A stretch of 64,000 nucleotides of DNA from positions 62,001-126,000 of the forward strand of contig BPQB01000084.1 in assembly GCA_019973155.2 (NCBI GenBank), read 5' to 3'. A program made the position numbers and the translations under genes. Of the stretch, positions 48,968 to 58,881 are shown piece by piece. How positions within the stretch are numbered: position 1 is the first letter of the stretch; every line of letters begins with the position of its first letter. This DNA comes from Phanerochaete sordida (taxonomy: Eukaryota; Basidiomycota; Agaricomycetes; Polyporales; Phanerochaetaceae). The notes below the pieces were generated by a model. The model was not told the origin of the DNA. It searched no databases and saw nothing but the letters and a program-made list of their open reading frames with translations.

Positions 48968-50692
48968 ATGGAGTCTTTGGCCGTAGGCAACGAGTCGCCT
49001 CCCGCCCGTCAATCGATTCTCGGCAGCTTCCTGCGTGGGCGACCACGCGGCATCTCGCAATCTCACCCTTCGCCTCCCACCCAAGACGCCGCCCAAACTC
49101 GCGATTCCCCTCCACCCAGCTCAGCCCAGGACATACAAGGCCACCGCAGACGCCCCGCAGCGGTCCAACCGTCACTCTCCCAGAGCCTCCAACCATCCAC
49201 ATCCGCCGGTCCAGGACCCTTCTCGCAAATGCTACGTAGGCGACGATCCGCCGGGGCCCTCGCCTCGCAGGCTACGCCACAAGTCCCAGTCGTCGCCGTA
49301 GCACGCACCGCCCAGCCGACGTCCTCAGCCCCACCATCCGCTGGATCGAACGTCAACCACGCCGGCGGCCCCGCACACCGCATCCGTCTCGTGCCACACC
49401 TCGACTCTCGCCGCTCGCTGCGGTTCGACCCCATCTGCCGCGACGTCCGCGAGGGCGACGCACCGCTCCGCATCGGGCGGTTCACGGACCGTTCGGGCAT
49501 GGGAATCGCCGCTGCTAATGCGTCGGGCTCCAACAAGCTCGCCTTCAAGAGCAAGGTCGTCAGTCGGGCGCATGCCGAGATCTGGGCCGAACAGGGCGGC
49601 CGCTTCTTCATCAAGGACACCAAGAGCAGCTCGGGCACGTTCCTGAACCACGTCCGCCTCTCGCCCGCGAATACTGAGTCTCGTCCAAGCGAGCTCAAAG
49701 ACGGCGATTTGCTCCAACTCGGGGTCGATTACCAAGGTGGCACTGAAGATATCTACAAGTGCGTGAAGATCAAGATAGAAGTGGGGAGGGAGTGGCAGGC
49801 ACATTCGAATCCGTTCAAGTAAGTCGCACAACGCCCGTACCTGGGTATCCTAGGACGCTTATCGTATGGCAACAGCACCAACGCCCTGAAGCAACTCAAG
49901 GAAATAGCCATCCCGAAGGGACCTGGCGCAGTTGGGGTCCTCGGAGCATCCGGGAAGAAATCAGGAAACAAAACCTCTCTACCTGACTGCTGCATCTGTA
50001 CGTCGCTGGCAACCTCGTCGGCACTGACATTGACTGATGATTGCTCGACAGGCCTGTTCTCGGTCACGATCCAGCAAGCCCTCTTCATCGCACCATGCTC
50101 ACACGCCTTCCACTACAAATGCATCCGACCACTTCTCGAGGCACACCAGCCGGCGTTCTCATGCCCGCTCTGCCGCACCTTCGCAAACCTTGACGAAGAC
50201 GTCGAGGTCGAGGTCGAGGCCGACGAGGAGAGCATCGCAGAGGTCAACGCCGTGATTGCCTCCGTGACTCCCGCGACGCCCGTCGCCCTCGGGCCCAACG
50301 AGACGAGCCGCGAGCGCGTCGACGCGGGCGCCGAGACCGAGGTCGAGCCAGACATGGGCAGCGCGCGGCTCGGCCCCAACCTGCGGCGGCGCGCGCAGCC
50401 GGTGCCGCCGCTGCCGCACGGCGACGACCTCTCGGGCGACGTCGACATGGACGACGCCGCGATGCTGCCGGCGCTGCCCGAGGACGCAGACGACATCGAG
50501 TTCGACGTGCCCGGCGCCGCGCGCCACCGCGAGCTGTCCGCGTCGCCCGTCCCGCGCACGGCCGCGGGCCGCTCGACGGACCTGCTGTTCGAGGTCGACG
50601 GCGAGGCGAGCGGGAGCGCGGAGGCGGACGCGGGCGCGAGCGACAGCAGCGCGGGCGGCGAGGCCATCATCAACGGCAAGCGGAAGCGGTGA
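48968..50692 (+). CDS. DMA1: FHA-RING E3 ubiquitin ligase (Dma1/Chf-type)
   Basis: Three exons; the second starts near 49876 and the last near 50053. About 520 residues. The N-terminal ~125 residues are disordered and Ser/Pro/Gln-rich. The FHA phosphothreonine-binding domain follows: RIGRFTDRSG, VVSRAHAEIWAEQGGRFFIK and DTKSSSGTFLNHVRLS, with the Arg, Ser-Arg-x-His and Asn residues of FHA domains. A RING finger comes next: CCIC at the intron junction, then APCSHAFHYKCIRPLLEAH and FSCPLCRTF. The tail (~170 residues) is acidic and disordered and ends in a basic NGKRKR. Dma-type ligases control the spindle checkpoint and septation. In fission yeast Dma1 blocks the septation network that Spg1 drives. 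Domain order and spacing fit the family well. Confidence 0.93.
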
Positions 50693-51338
50693 CGCCAGGC
50701 AGCGCTGGGGCTACTCCCTGCTTGAGGGAAGGGGCTCAGGCCTGGCCGTGCGCGACGCGGTCCTTCGGTTCCGGAGCGGGACGCTGCTTTATTATTTCTT
50801 CTTCATTGGCGGTTGCAAGGGAGTGTTACGACTAGATTGCCTCGTGCAGGATGCTACGTTTTATATCTACCCCGCTTGTTCCTTATTTCTTCTGCGACCA
50901 ACACATATCTTTTTCTGACCCCACGGCTCCCTTCTCCACCGTTCACGCTCATCAGCTCCGCGGCATCTCTCCTGCATACCACTTACCTGTACTATTTGAC
51001 AGCCTACCTCACAAGCTGTTGTAATATTCTCATGTACCATTCTTCTCGCTTCGATATCCCACATTCATCTTTGCTCATCCAAAGCCAAGGGTGCATGTCT
51101 GAAAACAGAGTCCGTATATGCACACGATGCTATTCATGCCGACCGATACAATGCAGATTAGAATAAAAACCGAAACGGGGCTACGTAACTATACATGGGT
51201 TGCGTCTGCGAGCCCCCTCTCCCGTGGTATGAAAAATGCCGATTGCTGCAGGATCTAGGAGCCTGTGGTGAGCTCCGAGACCAAAAGAAGCGGGCCCGCG
51301 GGGCGCACGTACCTAACAGAGCCGTCCCGCTGAAGCGT
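50693..51338. other. Convergent 3' region
   Basis: 3' flanks of the FHA-RING gene (+) and SDH2 (-). Pyrimidine-rich, AT-rich in the second half; no gene seen. Confidence 0.5.
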
Positions 51339-52557
51339 TTAGTCGGCGGCGAGCTCAAGCTTGAGCTTGGCGATCGCCTGCGCCGGGTTGAGACCCTTCG
51401 GGCACGTCCGGGCACAGTTGAAGATCGTGTGGCACCGGTACAGGCTCATCTCGTTCTGGAGCTTCTCCTTGCGCTGCGCCTTGTAGGTGTCGCGCGAGTC
51501 GGCGATCCAGCGGTACGCAGCCATGAGCGTCGCGGGGCCGAGGTAGACGTCCTGGTTCCACCAGTACGATGGGCAGGAGGTCGAGCAGCACGCGCACAGA
51601 ATGCACTCGTACATGCTGCATGTGATTGTTAGCGCGGGGTAAGTGACGCTGCGAAAGCGACGCACCCGTCGAGCTTCCTGCGGTCGTCTTGTGACTGCAG
51701 GTACTCACGACCCTCCGGTGGGTTGTCGTTCTGGAGGTAGGGTTCGATGGACTTGTATTGCTTGTAGAAGAGGGTCAGGTCAGGGACGAGGTCCTTGACG
51801 ATGTACACTGCGCGAAGGCAGTACGCAATCAATGACGTTGTCGGGAAGAAACGGAGAGGGTGTACTCACTGTGGGGGAGGGGGTAGATCTTTGTGTCCTT
51901 GCTAGCATCACGGTCGATTCTGCAAAGACATGCCAGGGTGTTCTGGCCGTTGATGTTCATGGCACAGGAACCGCAAATGCCTTCACGGCATGAGCGGCGG
52001 AAGGTGAGGGTGGGGTCAATTTCGTTCTTGATTTTGATGAGGGCGTCGAGAATCTGTAGGACGCAAGTGTCAGGACGAATTCGCGTGTACGGCGCTTTCG
52101 CAAGACGGCAGAAGGCGGAGGCGCATGTGTCCTCCTATCTCCTCGGGCGACCTCGCGTCCTGCACGATGGTCGTCGCCCTGCGATGGACTCGAAAGCCAT
52201 GTGCCATCATCGTCGCGCCAGGACGACGCAAAGCGCATACACGAACCCAGGGAGGACATAAAGCGGATACTAACCATAGGTCCAGTCTGGTTGAGGTCAA
52301 TCGTGTACGATTGCAGCGTCGGCTTCTTTGCTGGTTCATCTGGGTTCTACAAAGCGTGCATAGCACCTCTGGTCACTACAAGCCCTTAGAACGCGCGCGA
52401 GGGCGGGGCGTACCCAGCGGTAGATCTTGAACTCCTTCGTGAGGACAGGCTTCTCGGTGGGCGTCGCCTGGAAGCGCGCCGCGGACGAGGCGAAGGAGCG
52501 GGTGGGCACACGGGCGGCGCTGCGCGCGAGGGCGGAGCGGGCGACGAGGGACTGCAT
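51339..52557 (-). CDS. SDH2: Succinate dehydrogenase iron-sulfur subunit, mitochondrial
   Basis: Subunit B of respiratory complex II; carries electrons from FAD to ubiquinone. About 285 residues over six exons. The N-terminus [20 protein letters not shown] is an Arg/Ser/Ala-rich mitochondrial presequence. The 2Fe-2S domain shows [20 protein letters not shown] and CLC. The 4Fe-4S and 3Fe-4S clusters are bound by [16 protein letters not shown] and [17 protein letters not shown], with all cysteines present. FKIYRW and [16 protein letters not shown] match the family start of the mature protein. The Pro-Ser-Tyr-Trp-Trp context near the quinone site (SCPSYWWNQ) and the His in RCHTIFNC, the usual carboxamide-fungicide positions, are wild type. 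The tRNA-Asp gene lies upstream on the same strand. Confidence 0.97.
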
Positions 52558-52866
52558 GGTGGTGGTGGTCGACGGTAGAGAGAGCGGCAACGAGCTTCGA
52601 GCCCTGTCCTGGCCTTCCCGCACGGAGCAGTGACGGTCTCCGGAGGCGCTCGGATGCCTTCGGCCGGGGCGCTTTCACATGGCCCCCGCCGGACCAATCA
52701 GCTGTCGCGCTTTTCATCCAGAGGCTGCAGTAGCAATTGGCACTGCTCCTGGCATCATAGTATATTCTACACTGTGCGCAGCTCTCAGCTGTGAGCATTC
52801 TAGTTAAATTATGGACCTATATATGTCTACAGTCACGGTTCTACGGTTCTACGGCCAACCGTAGAC

Positions 52867-52876
52867 AAAAAAAAAA
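52867..52876 (-). terminator. RNA polymerase III terminator of tRNA-Asp
   Basis: Ten T in a row on the minus strand, 30 nt after the tRNA 3' end. Confidence 0.8.
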
Positions 52877-52905
52877 CGAACAAAAACCGGTACGTTGGAA
52901 AGCTA

Positions 52906-52989
52906 CTCCCTGGCGGGGAGTCGAACCCCGCTTTCGCGCGCACCACAACATATGACAGGCGCGTGTACTAACCGATATACTACCAGGGA
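52906..52989 (-). tRNA. tRNA-Asp (GTC) with a short intron
   Basis: On the minus strand the acceptor stem TCCCTGG pairs fully with CCAGGGA, followed by discriminator G. The T arm is CGGGG-TTCGACT-CCCCG. The D arm contains GGTTAGT. The anticodon stem CGCGC pairs with GCGCG, and the loop reads CTGTCA, giving anticodon GTC. About 12 nt (TATGTTGTGGTG) sit one base after the anticodon, exactly where nuclear tRNA introns occur. The gene is 84 nt long, 72 after splicing. A TATA-like GTATATC occurs inside the D-arm region. Confidence 0.93.
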
Positions 52990-53351
52990 TTGTGATTCCG
53001 CAGGCTGCATACAATACATCGGCATAGACCAAGTTATTGCCGCCCAGTGGACATAATGGAGCTTACCTGAGTTGCTAGCCGGGAGTTTGCCTCTTCAGAC
53101 GTGTGTGAGCCCTGCAAGGCTCGAATGGCAATTTGGGCGGCTTGCATACGCCCTTCACACGATGATCTGCATATCCAGCATGGTCGCAGTGAGGCGTTAT
53201 GCTCGAGATCAGGCCATTCGTGTTCTTGAGCACAATTCACGTGCCAGCGGCTCCCGCCGAGAGACACCTAATTCCTCGGCAGTACTGCATAGTCAGCTTT
53301 TCCAGCGACGACCACTTGCTATTCACCGTCCTCGCGGTCCTTTCGTGTATC

Positions 53352-56300
53352 ATGTCGTCGCCCGAGGATTGCAACGACAGCGACTCGGTCCCGCTGCACG
53401 CTAGACCCAAGAACTCCGAGCGCAAGAAACGGCCAAGAGCATGCGACATGTGTAGGCGGCGGAAAGGTACGTTACCCGAGCGATGACGCCGTTCCCGTGC
53501 TCACTCTGAGCCTCGTCCAGTCCGATGTAGGTCCTGAAAGTATATCCACCCTAAGCATTGCGACTCATCTGCAGATGTCCCGCCCTGATATACAGGTGAT
53601 GGCGACTCCATGCCTGACGGCCTCTGCACAAATTGTAAAACGTACGACTACAAATGCACCTATGCACCAAAGGTCATTTCGTTACCCGATTATGCATGCC
53701 GGGGCTCATGAGCAGCTTTTTAGAAACGCGCCATTGATCCTGAGTAGGTCGCCCCCAGGTCCGAGGTCGCTGCTGCGCACGCTGACGTGTGCGTACTCGT
53801 CTTCCAGATACGTTCAAAACCTGGAGTCCCAACTAGCGCAAGCTCAGGATACAATCAGGAAGGTGAGGTGATCCAAGCTCTTACGTGCTTAGAACGATAG
53901 ACACTCTTGCACCCGCGCTCCTTGCGGTGAGCTCGCCCGACGCTGTCTACCAGCACTCGGTGGCTGGTACACCCACTTTCGCACCTTCACTGTGTGCCTC
54001 TGGGCCTCCATCTTGGGGTCCGCTGTGACGGGCAGTGGAGCCCGGAACCAGCCTATACAAGATGCGGTCGAGTGTCTATTGTTCTAAGACCCACAGACAA
54101 TGAACGCAGCTGACCTATCCAGTTAACGGCAAGGCTTGAGGCTGTAGAGGGCTCTACGGACACGCAAACCTCCACAGTCTCATCACCATCCTCATCATCG
54201 GCGATCTTTCCAACATGCCCAACGAAGAAAGGTTCTAGACTGCCTTCGCTGCCACCCCTGAACGACGAACACTACCCCAGTGACGATGACGGTGACATCG
54301 TTGAGTCGGTCGAACGGCGCATACCGTCGCTAGGCAGGAAGCCAGCACACCTACAATTCCTCGGGAAGTCAAGTTCGCTTGTTTTGGTGCAGCAAGCGCT
54401 GGACATGCGAGAGGCGGCAACTTCTGTCAATGCCGCCAGTCCCGATATGAAGCTGGGCCCGACGAAGAACAGAGAGGCGTTTCACGACATGTGTGGTGAG
54501 CCATGGCAAGAGAACCCGGTACGAGATATTCTACGCTAACGTCCTTGGAGACCATCTGACCTTACCTCCAGTGGATCGCCCCACCAACGCCGTGCTCCTA
54601 TACCGCCGAGGACTTCCCAGAGCCTGATCTGCTCCCATCGCTGGTCGAAAAATACTTCACCAACTCGAATGTCTTTATGCCGCTGCTGAACCGGAACCTC
54701 TTCCAGCGGCAGCTCGATAGCGGCCTGCACTTACGTAACGAGGCTTTCGGCTCAACGGTGCTCATCGTGTGCGCCATCGGCGCGCGCTTCTCGGACGACC
54801 GCCGTGTCCTCCTCGACGGCTCAGAGCAGTGGCAAACGTGTGGCTGGAAATGGTTCAGGCGCGTACAAGCCGTGCACAAGACACTCAATCTCTCGGCCGC
54901 GACATTGTACGACGTGCAGGTGCCGTCGGTAAGTGTCTCCTATCTGCTTTCGTTGGATGAGACTCACAGCCCCTAGCTCGCCGCGTTGTACTTGTACGGC
55001 TCACCGACGCCACACACCGCTTCGGTGCTCATCGCGTACGGCCTTCGGTTGTCCATGGACCTCGGTGCGCACAAGCGGAGGGTATACAAGGGGCACGCAA
55101 ACACAGATGATGAATTGCTCAAGCGTGCTTTCTGGTAAGTCCTACGCATCAGTATGGAACACATCGCTCACACGTCTTCAGGGTGCTCGTCGTGCTCGAT
55201 CGCTCGCTAAGCTCGGTTCTCGGCCGTCCGTGCTGTATACAAGACGAAGAGTGAGTATATGCGTGCGTTTCGTACATATATGCTGATGAACTGCGTCTCA
55301 GCTTCGACCTAGAGATGCCTGCGGAGTGCGACGACGAGTACTGGTTCCACGAGGACCCGACGCAGGCGTTCAAGCAACCGGCCGGGAAGCCGTCGATCAT
55401 ATCGGCGTTCAACACGCTCATCCGCCTCATGCAGATCCAGGCCGCGACGCTGCGCACGATTGTGAGTTCCCTTGCCCAGTGTAGACACAGCGCTGACGCA
55501 AGCGCGTGCAGTATGCGACGAACAAGTCGAAGGCGCACTGGGGCATGAGCGTCGAGATGCAGCAGGAGATCGTGAGCTCGCTCGACTCGGCGCTGAACAA
55601 GTGGATGGACTCTGTGCCAGAGCATCGTACGTAAATGCCGACAGCCACACGAACGCTGCTGACGTCGCCTCCGCAGTGCGCTGGGACCCGAACATCGAGT
55701 CCGACATCCACCTGCACCAGTCGGCCTGGCTGTACTCGAGCTACTACCACGTGCAAATCCTCATCCACCGCTCGTTCATACCTTTGCCTACGAAGTCCTC
55801 GACACTCGTATTGCCCTCGCTTACTATCTGCACGAACGCTGCGCGGTCGTGTGTACACTTGCTGGAAGTGCAATTCAAGCGAAACGTTCAAGGGGCTTAT
55901 CAGAATCTGGTATGCGTTACTGTTGTTAATTAATGGACGTATGTTGACCCCTGAACGTGTCTAGATCGCCCTCTTCAACTCAGGCATTGTCCTGGTACTG
56001 AACATCTGGGCGGACAAACACAACAATGCACCGAAGTCGAAGAGAGACCTCGAGGATGTGTTCAAGGTATTGACGATGCTGAAACACCTCGGGCAGCGCA
56101 TCGACATCGCTAGCAAGGTTCGGTACGTTGCTCCTCTTTTGCACCCCTCCATGTACAGCTCTCACTCTGCATACAGCGACTGCATCATCGAACTCGCGGC
56201 AATTGGTGACCTGCATTTCCCGGGCGACCCGCCGCGGCGTGGACTGAAGCGAAGCTGGAACGACGACAGCTCCTCGTCGGCGAGTCCCCCGACAAACGGA

Positions 56301-57000
56301 CCCCTTGGCACAGACCTCGCGACACGCATCATGGCGGGCACCCAGCGCGTACAACAGCACGCGCGGCGGGCGAGCGCAGCGGCCGCTGCAGCAGCGACAA
56401 CGCCAGGACCCAGTACGAGCGCCGACATGGGCAGCCTGCCGCCGTACGTGACGGACTCGGTGCTGCTGAACTCGCTGTGGCAGAGCCAGGCGTGGATGAA
56501 CGCGCAGCAGCCGGACAGCGCGCCCACGTGGAACCCGTCGTTCGCGATGCCGTCGACGTCCGCGGCCGGCTTCGCCGCGAGCCCGTTCGCGGCGCACAAC
56601 ACGGGCGGCAGCGCGTTCGGCGCGTCGCCCGCGTCCGGCTCGGCGCCGACGCCGCCGCAGACGTCGTTCGGCACCGGCGCGTTCGCGTTCGGGAACGGCT
56701 TCATGCAGGGCGGCGGCGCGCCGGTGCCCGACGCCATGGCCGGCATCTCGACGGACAGCCCGCAGTCGTGGGGCCAGGCGAGCTCGGACCAGCTGGGCAC
56801 GCCGCCGCAGCTGTTTGACAGCGACGTGCTCGCGATGCTGTCGAGTGCGCCGACTAGTCTTGAGTACGTCGTCTGTGCTGTGTTATCATTGGCCTCCTGG
56901 GCTCACATTTTGCAGGTGGAACGACTGGGGCGCATATATCAACAACCTAACGGACGTGGAGAACGTACGCGACATTTCTGCGAATCTGGCGAACTTGTGA
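53352..57000 (+). CDS. Zn2Cys6 transcription factor with fungal-specific middle domain
   Basis: Binuclear zinc-cluster regulator; targets unknown. Residues ~30-60 give CDMCRRRKVRCD, then CTNCKTYDYKC, the full Cx2C-x6-C-x9-C-x2-C-x6-C pattern. It is assembled from three exons, the middle one only 6 nt (53521-53526). A short coiled coil follows (YVQNLESQLAQAQDTIRK). Exons between 53640 and 53860 are uncertain. The fungal_trans domain covers the middle: LPSLVEKYFTNSNVFMPLLN, LYLYGSPTPHTASVLIAYGL, RLSMDLGAHKRRVYKG, RAFWVLVVLDRSLSSVLGRP and FDLEMPAECDDEYW. The C-terminal ~250 residues are Ala/Ser/Pro/Gly/Gln-rich, as in activation domains, ending WGAYINNLTDVENV. More than ten exons, about 900 residues. 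Basidiomycete relatives regulate carbon or nitrogen metabolism, but I cannot assign an orthologue. Confidence 0.88.
53521..53526 (+). other. 6-nt micro-exon in the Zn2Cys6 gene
   Basis: TCCGAT, preceded by GTCCAG and followed by the donor GTAGGT. With the flanking exons it completes Val-Arg-Cys in KVRCDGD. Without it the third zinc-ligand cysteine is lost. Confidence 0.8.
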
Positions 57001-57249
57001 ACAACACACTGCTATCTTGTATATACCTAGACTTGTACCGTATCCCCCGCCGTAGTCGATAATTGTAAACCACCGCTCACCCTGATCGGTCAGCCATGAG
57101 TATCGTGTGCAGGGCCTCCTCTAAGTATCGCTTCCATCGTCACGCACTCTTCAGTAAGAAAGATTGAACACAGGCTCGCTGATCGAGCATGATGCGGATT
57201 AATGGAGTGTACAATATATGGACCACCAAGTCCCGTCCACGAGATGCGA

Positions 57250-58335
57250 CTACGAAGTCTCCTTGTGCTTCTTCATCTTCACCCCCGCCAACGCCGGCGT
57301 CGCCTTCCTCGCGGGCGGCGCCAGCCCACCGTGCGCGGGCTTCGCCGGCAGGGCGGGCGGTATGCGCGGCCCCGCGGGCGGCGGCTGCGCGAGCGGGAGC
57401 GTCGGGAGCGGGCTCGCGCGCTTCGCGTTCACGCGCTGCACGGCGTCGTGCGAGGCGAGCGTCGCGGCGAGCGCGGCGCCGACGGGCTTCGGCGGGAGCG
57501 ACGGGTGCGGCGGCGGCGCGGGCACGGCGGACGCGGCGCCCTCCATCTGGCGGAGCTTCGCCTCCATCTTCGCGATCTTGTCCTGCGTGCTGCTGCGGCG
57601 CGTCAGCACTCCTAGCGGCGCGGGCGAGAGGGAAGGGGGGGACGCACGCTTCGGCGCGGCCTGCGTTCGCGCTCTTGATGAGGCTGAGCGTCGTCGGCCG
57701 CCCCGCGTCGCCCGCGTGCCGGCGCGCGCGGAGCTGCGAGCCCGTGAGCGGGTCGAGCGGCGCCTGCTGCGCGTGCGTGACGACGAGCTTGCGCCCGCGC
57801 AGCAGCTTGTCGTGCGCGGCGGCGAGCGCGCGCGCGGCGTCCTGCGGGCAGAGGCGTCAGCGCTGCGTCTCGCGGGCGGGGCGGCAGACGGGAGCGGGAC
57901 TCAGCGCCCGGGCTGGAGGCGGCGCACGGGGCGGGGCGCGGGGTGCGGAGAGGAGGACCCGGGATGAGCAGGAGGAGGGTCCGGAAGGAGGGGACACGTA
58001 CGTGTTCGTCGGCGTACTCCACGAAGGCGTACCCGCGCGGCTTGCCCTTCAGGGGGCCGGCCTTGTGGAAGAGGAAGTCGAGCTTGGCAATCTTGCCGTA
58101 CTTCGAGAACACTTGGAGCAGCGTGTACCTGGAAGCGTGCTCAGAGTGACCCTGCATGCATGGCACAAGGAACGCACTCGTCCACTGTCGGTGCCAGGTT
58201 GCCCACGTAAAGTCGATCCTTCAGCAGCTGCCTCGCTTGAGGAGGCGGAGGTGGCGTCGTGTCTTTCGAAGTGGATGCGACCGGATAGGAGAGCAGGTTG
58301 TCCGATTGAGCCTCGTCTGCGACATGGCCGTCCAT
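57250..58335 (-). CDS. RRM RNA-binding protein, RBM18-like
   Basis: About 260 residues over four or five exons. The RNA recognition motif shows RNP2 RLYVGNLAPTVDE, then YTLLQVFSKYGKIAKLDFLF, HKAGPLKGKPRGYAFVEYAD (RNP1) and ARALAAAHDKLLRGRKLVVT. The phrase KLDFLFHK-G-L-G-PRGY is typical of RBM18, a small conserved RRM protein of poorly known role. After the RRM comes a short coiled coil (TQDKIAKMEAKLRQMEG) and a Pro/Ala-rich tail ending VKMKKHKETS, a possible nuclear signal. The start is the ATG at 58335 (MDGHVADEAQ). Convergent with the Zn2Cys6 gene, with about 250 bp between the stops. Confidence 0.88.
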
Positions 58336-58662
58336 TGCGTCGTTTCTACAGATGATTAGAGCGCAGCGGTCGTGGTGAAAGCGAAGACGTGGACGTTGGA
58401 CGTAAACGAGTCGGAGACTGAGAGTCGCTTGCAGCATGCTCTTTGTGGCACGCGAGCGCTTCGGTGCTCAGGGGCAGCGGTAGGCGCCGTGCAGCACACT
58501 CGGGAATGGCTCGAGGAGACCGGGGAGGAAATGAGCCCCGGGAGATGCTGAAAATTCCGAGCCCAAGATATACTACTAAGGATACAAAGCCCATTGCAAC
58601 AAGATCACCAAAACGCGGAAAATTACAGTAGTGCGAAACCGGACGAGAATACAAACAAGCAC

Positions 58663-58697
<35 letters not shown>

Positions 58698-58881
58698 AGA
58701 GCAAGACAGAACAAGGCAGACGACGTGCTAGCGATACATTCGAAGCCGCAAGAACGAAACAGAAATCAAGAGAAAACACAGACCAAGAAAATGCGGGGAA
58801 CCAAGAAAAGCCTCAACACGTCCAACCTGGATGCACGCCAGTCAGCCAAACGCCTCACACCCAGCAGCACGCCAACGCACC
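58336..58881. other. Intergenic region with GA microsatellite
   Basis: Promoter of the RRM gene and 3' region of the C2H2 gene. It contains a GA dinucleotide run (separate entry) and is A-rich on the plus strand after it; no gene. Confidence 0.5.
58665..58692 (+). repeat. (GA)14 microsatellite
   Basis: Fourteen uninterrupted GA units. CT-rich on the minus strand, about 330 bp upstream of the RRM-gene ATG, where GAGA/CT tracts can affect promoter structure. Confidence 0.95.

Larger units (their letters stand above)
52558..53351. other. Intergenic region holding a tRNA gene
   Basis: SDH2 promoter, tRNA-Asp with its terminator, and the 5' region of the Zn2Cys6 gene. No protein gene is seen. 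Confidence 0.55.
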
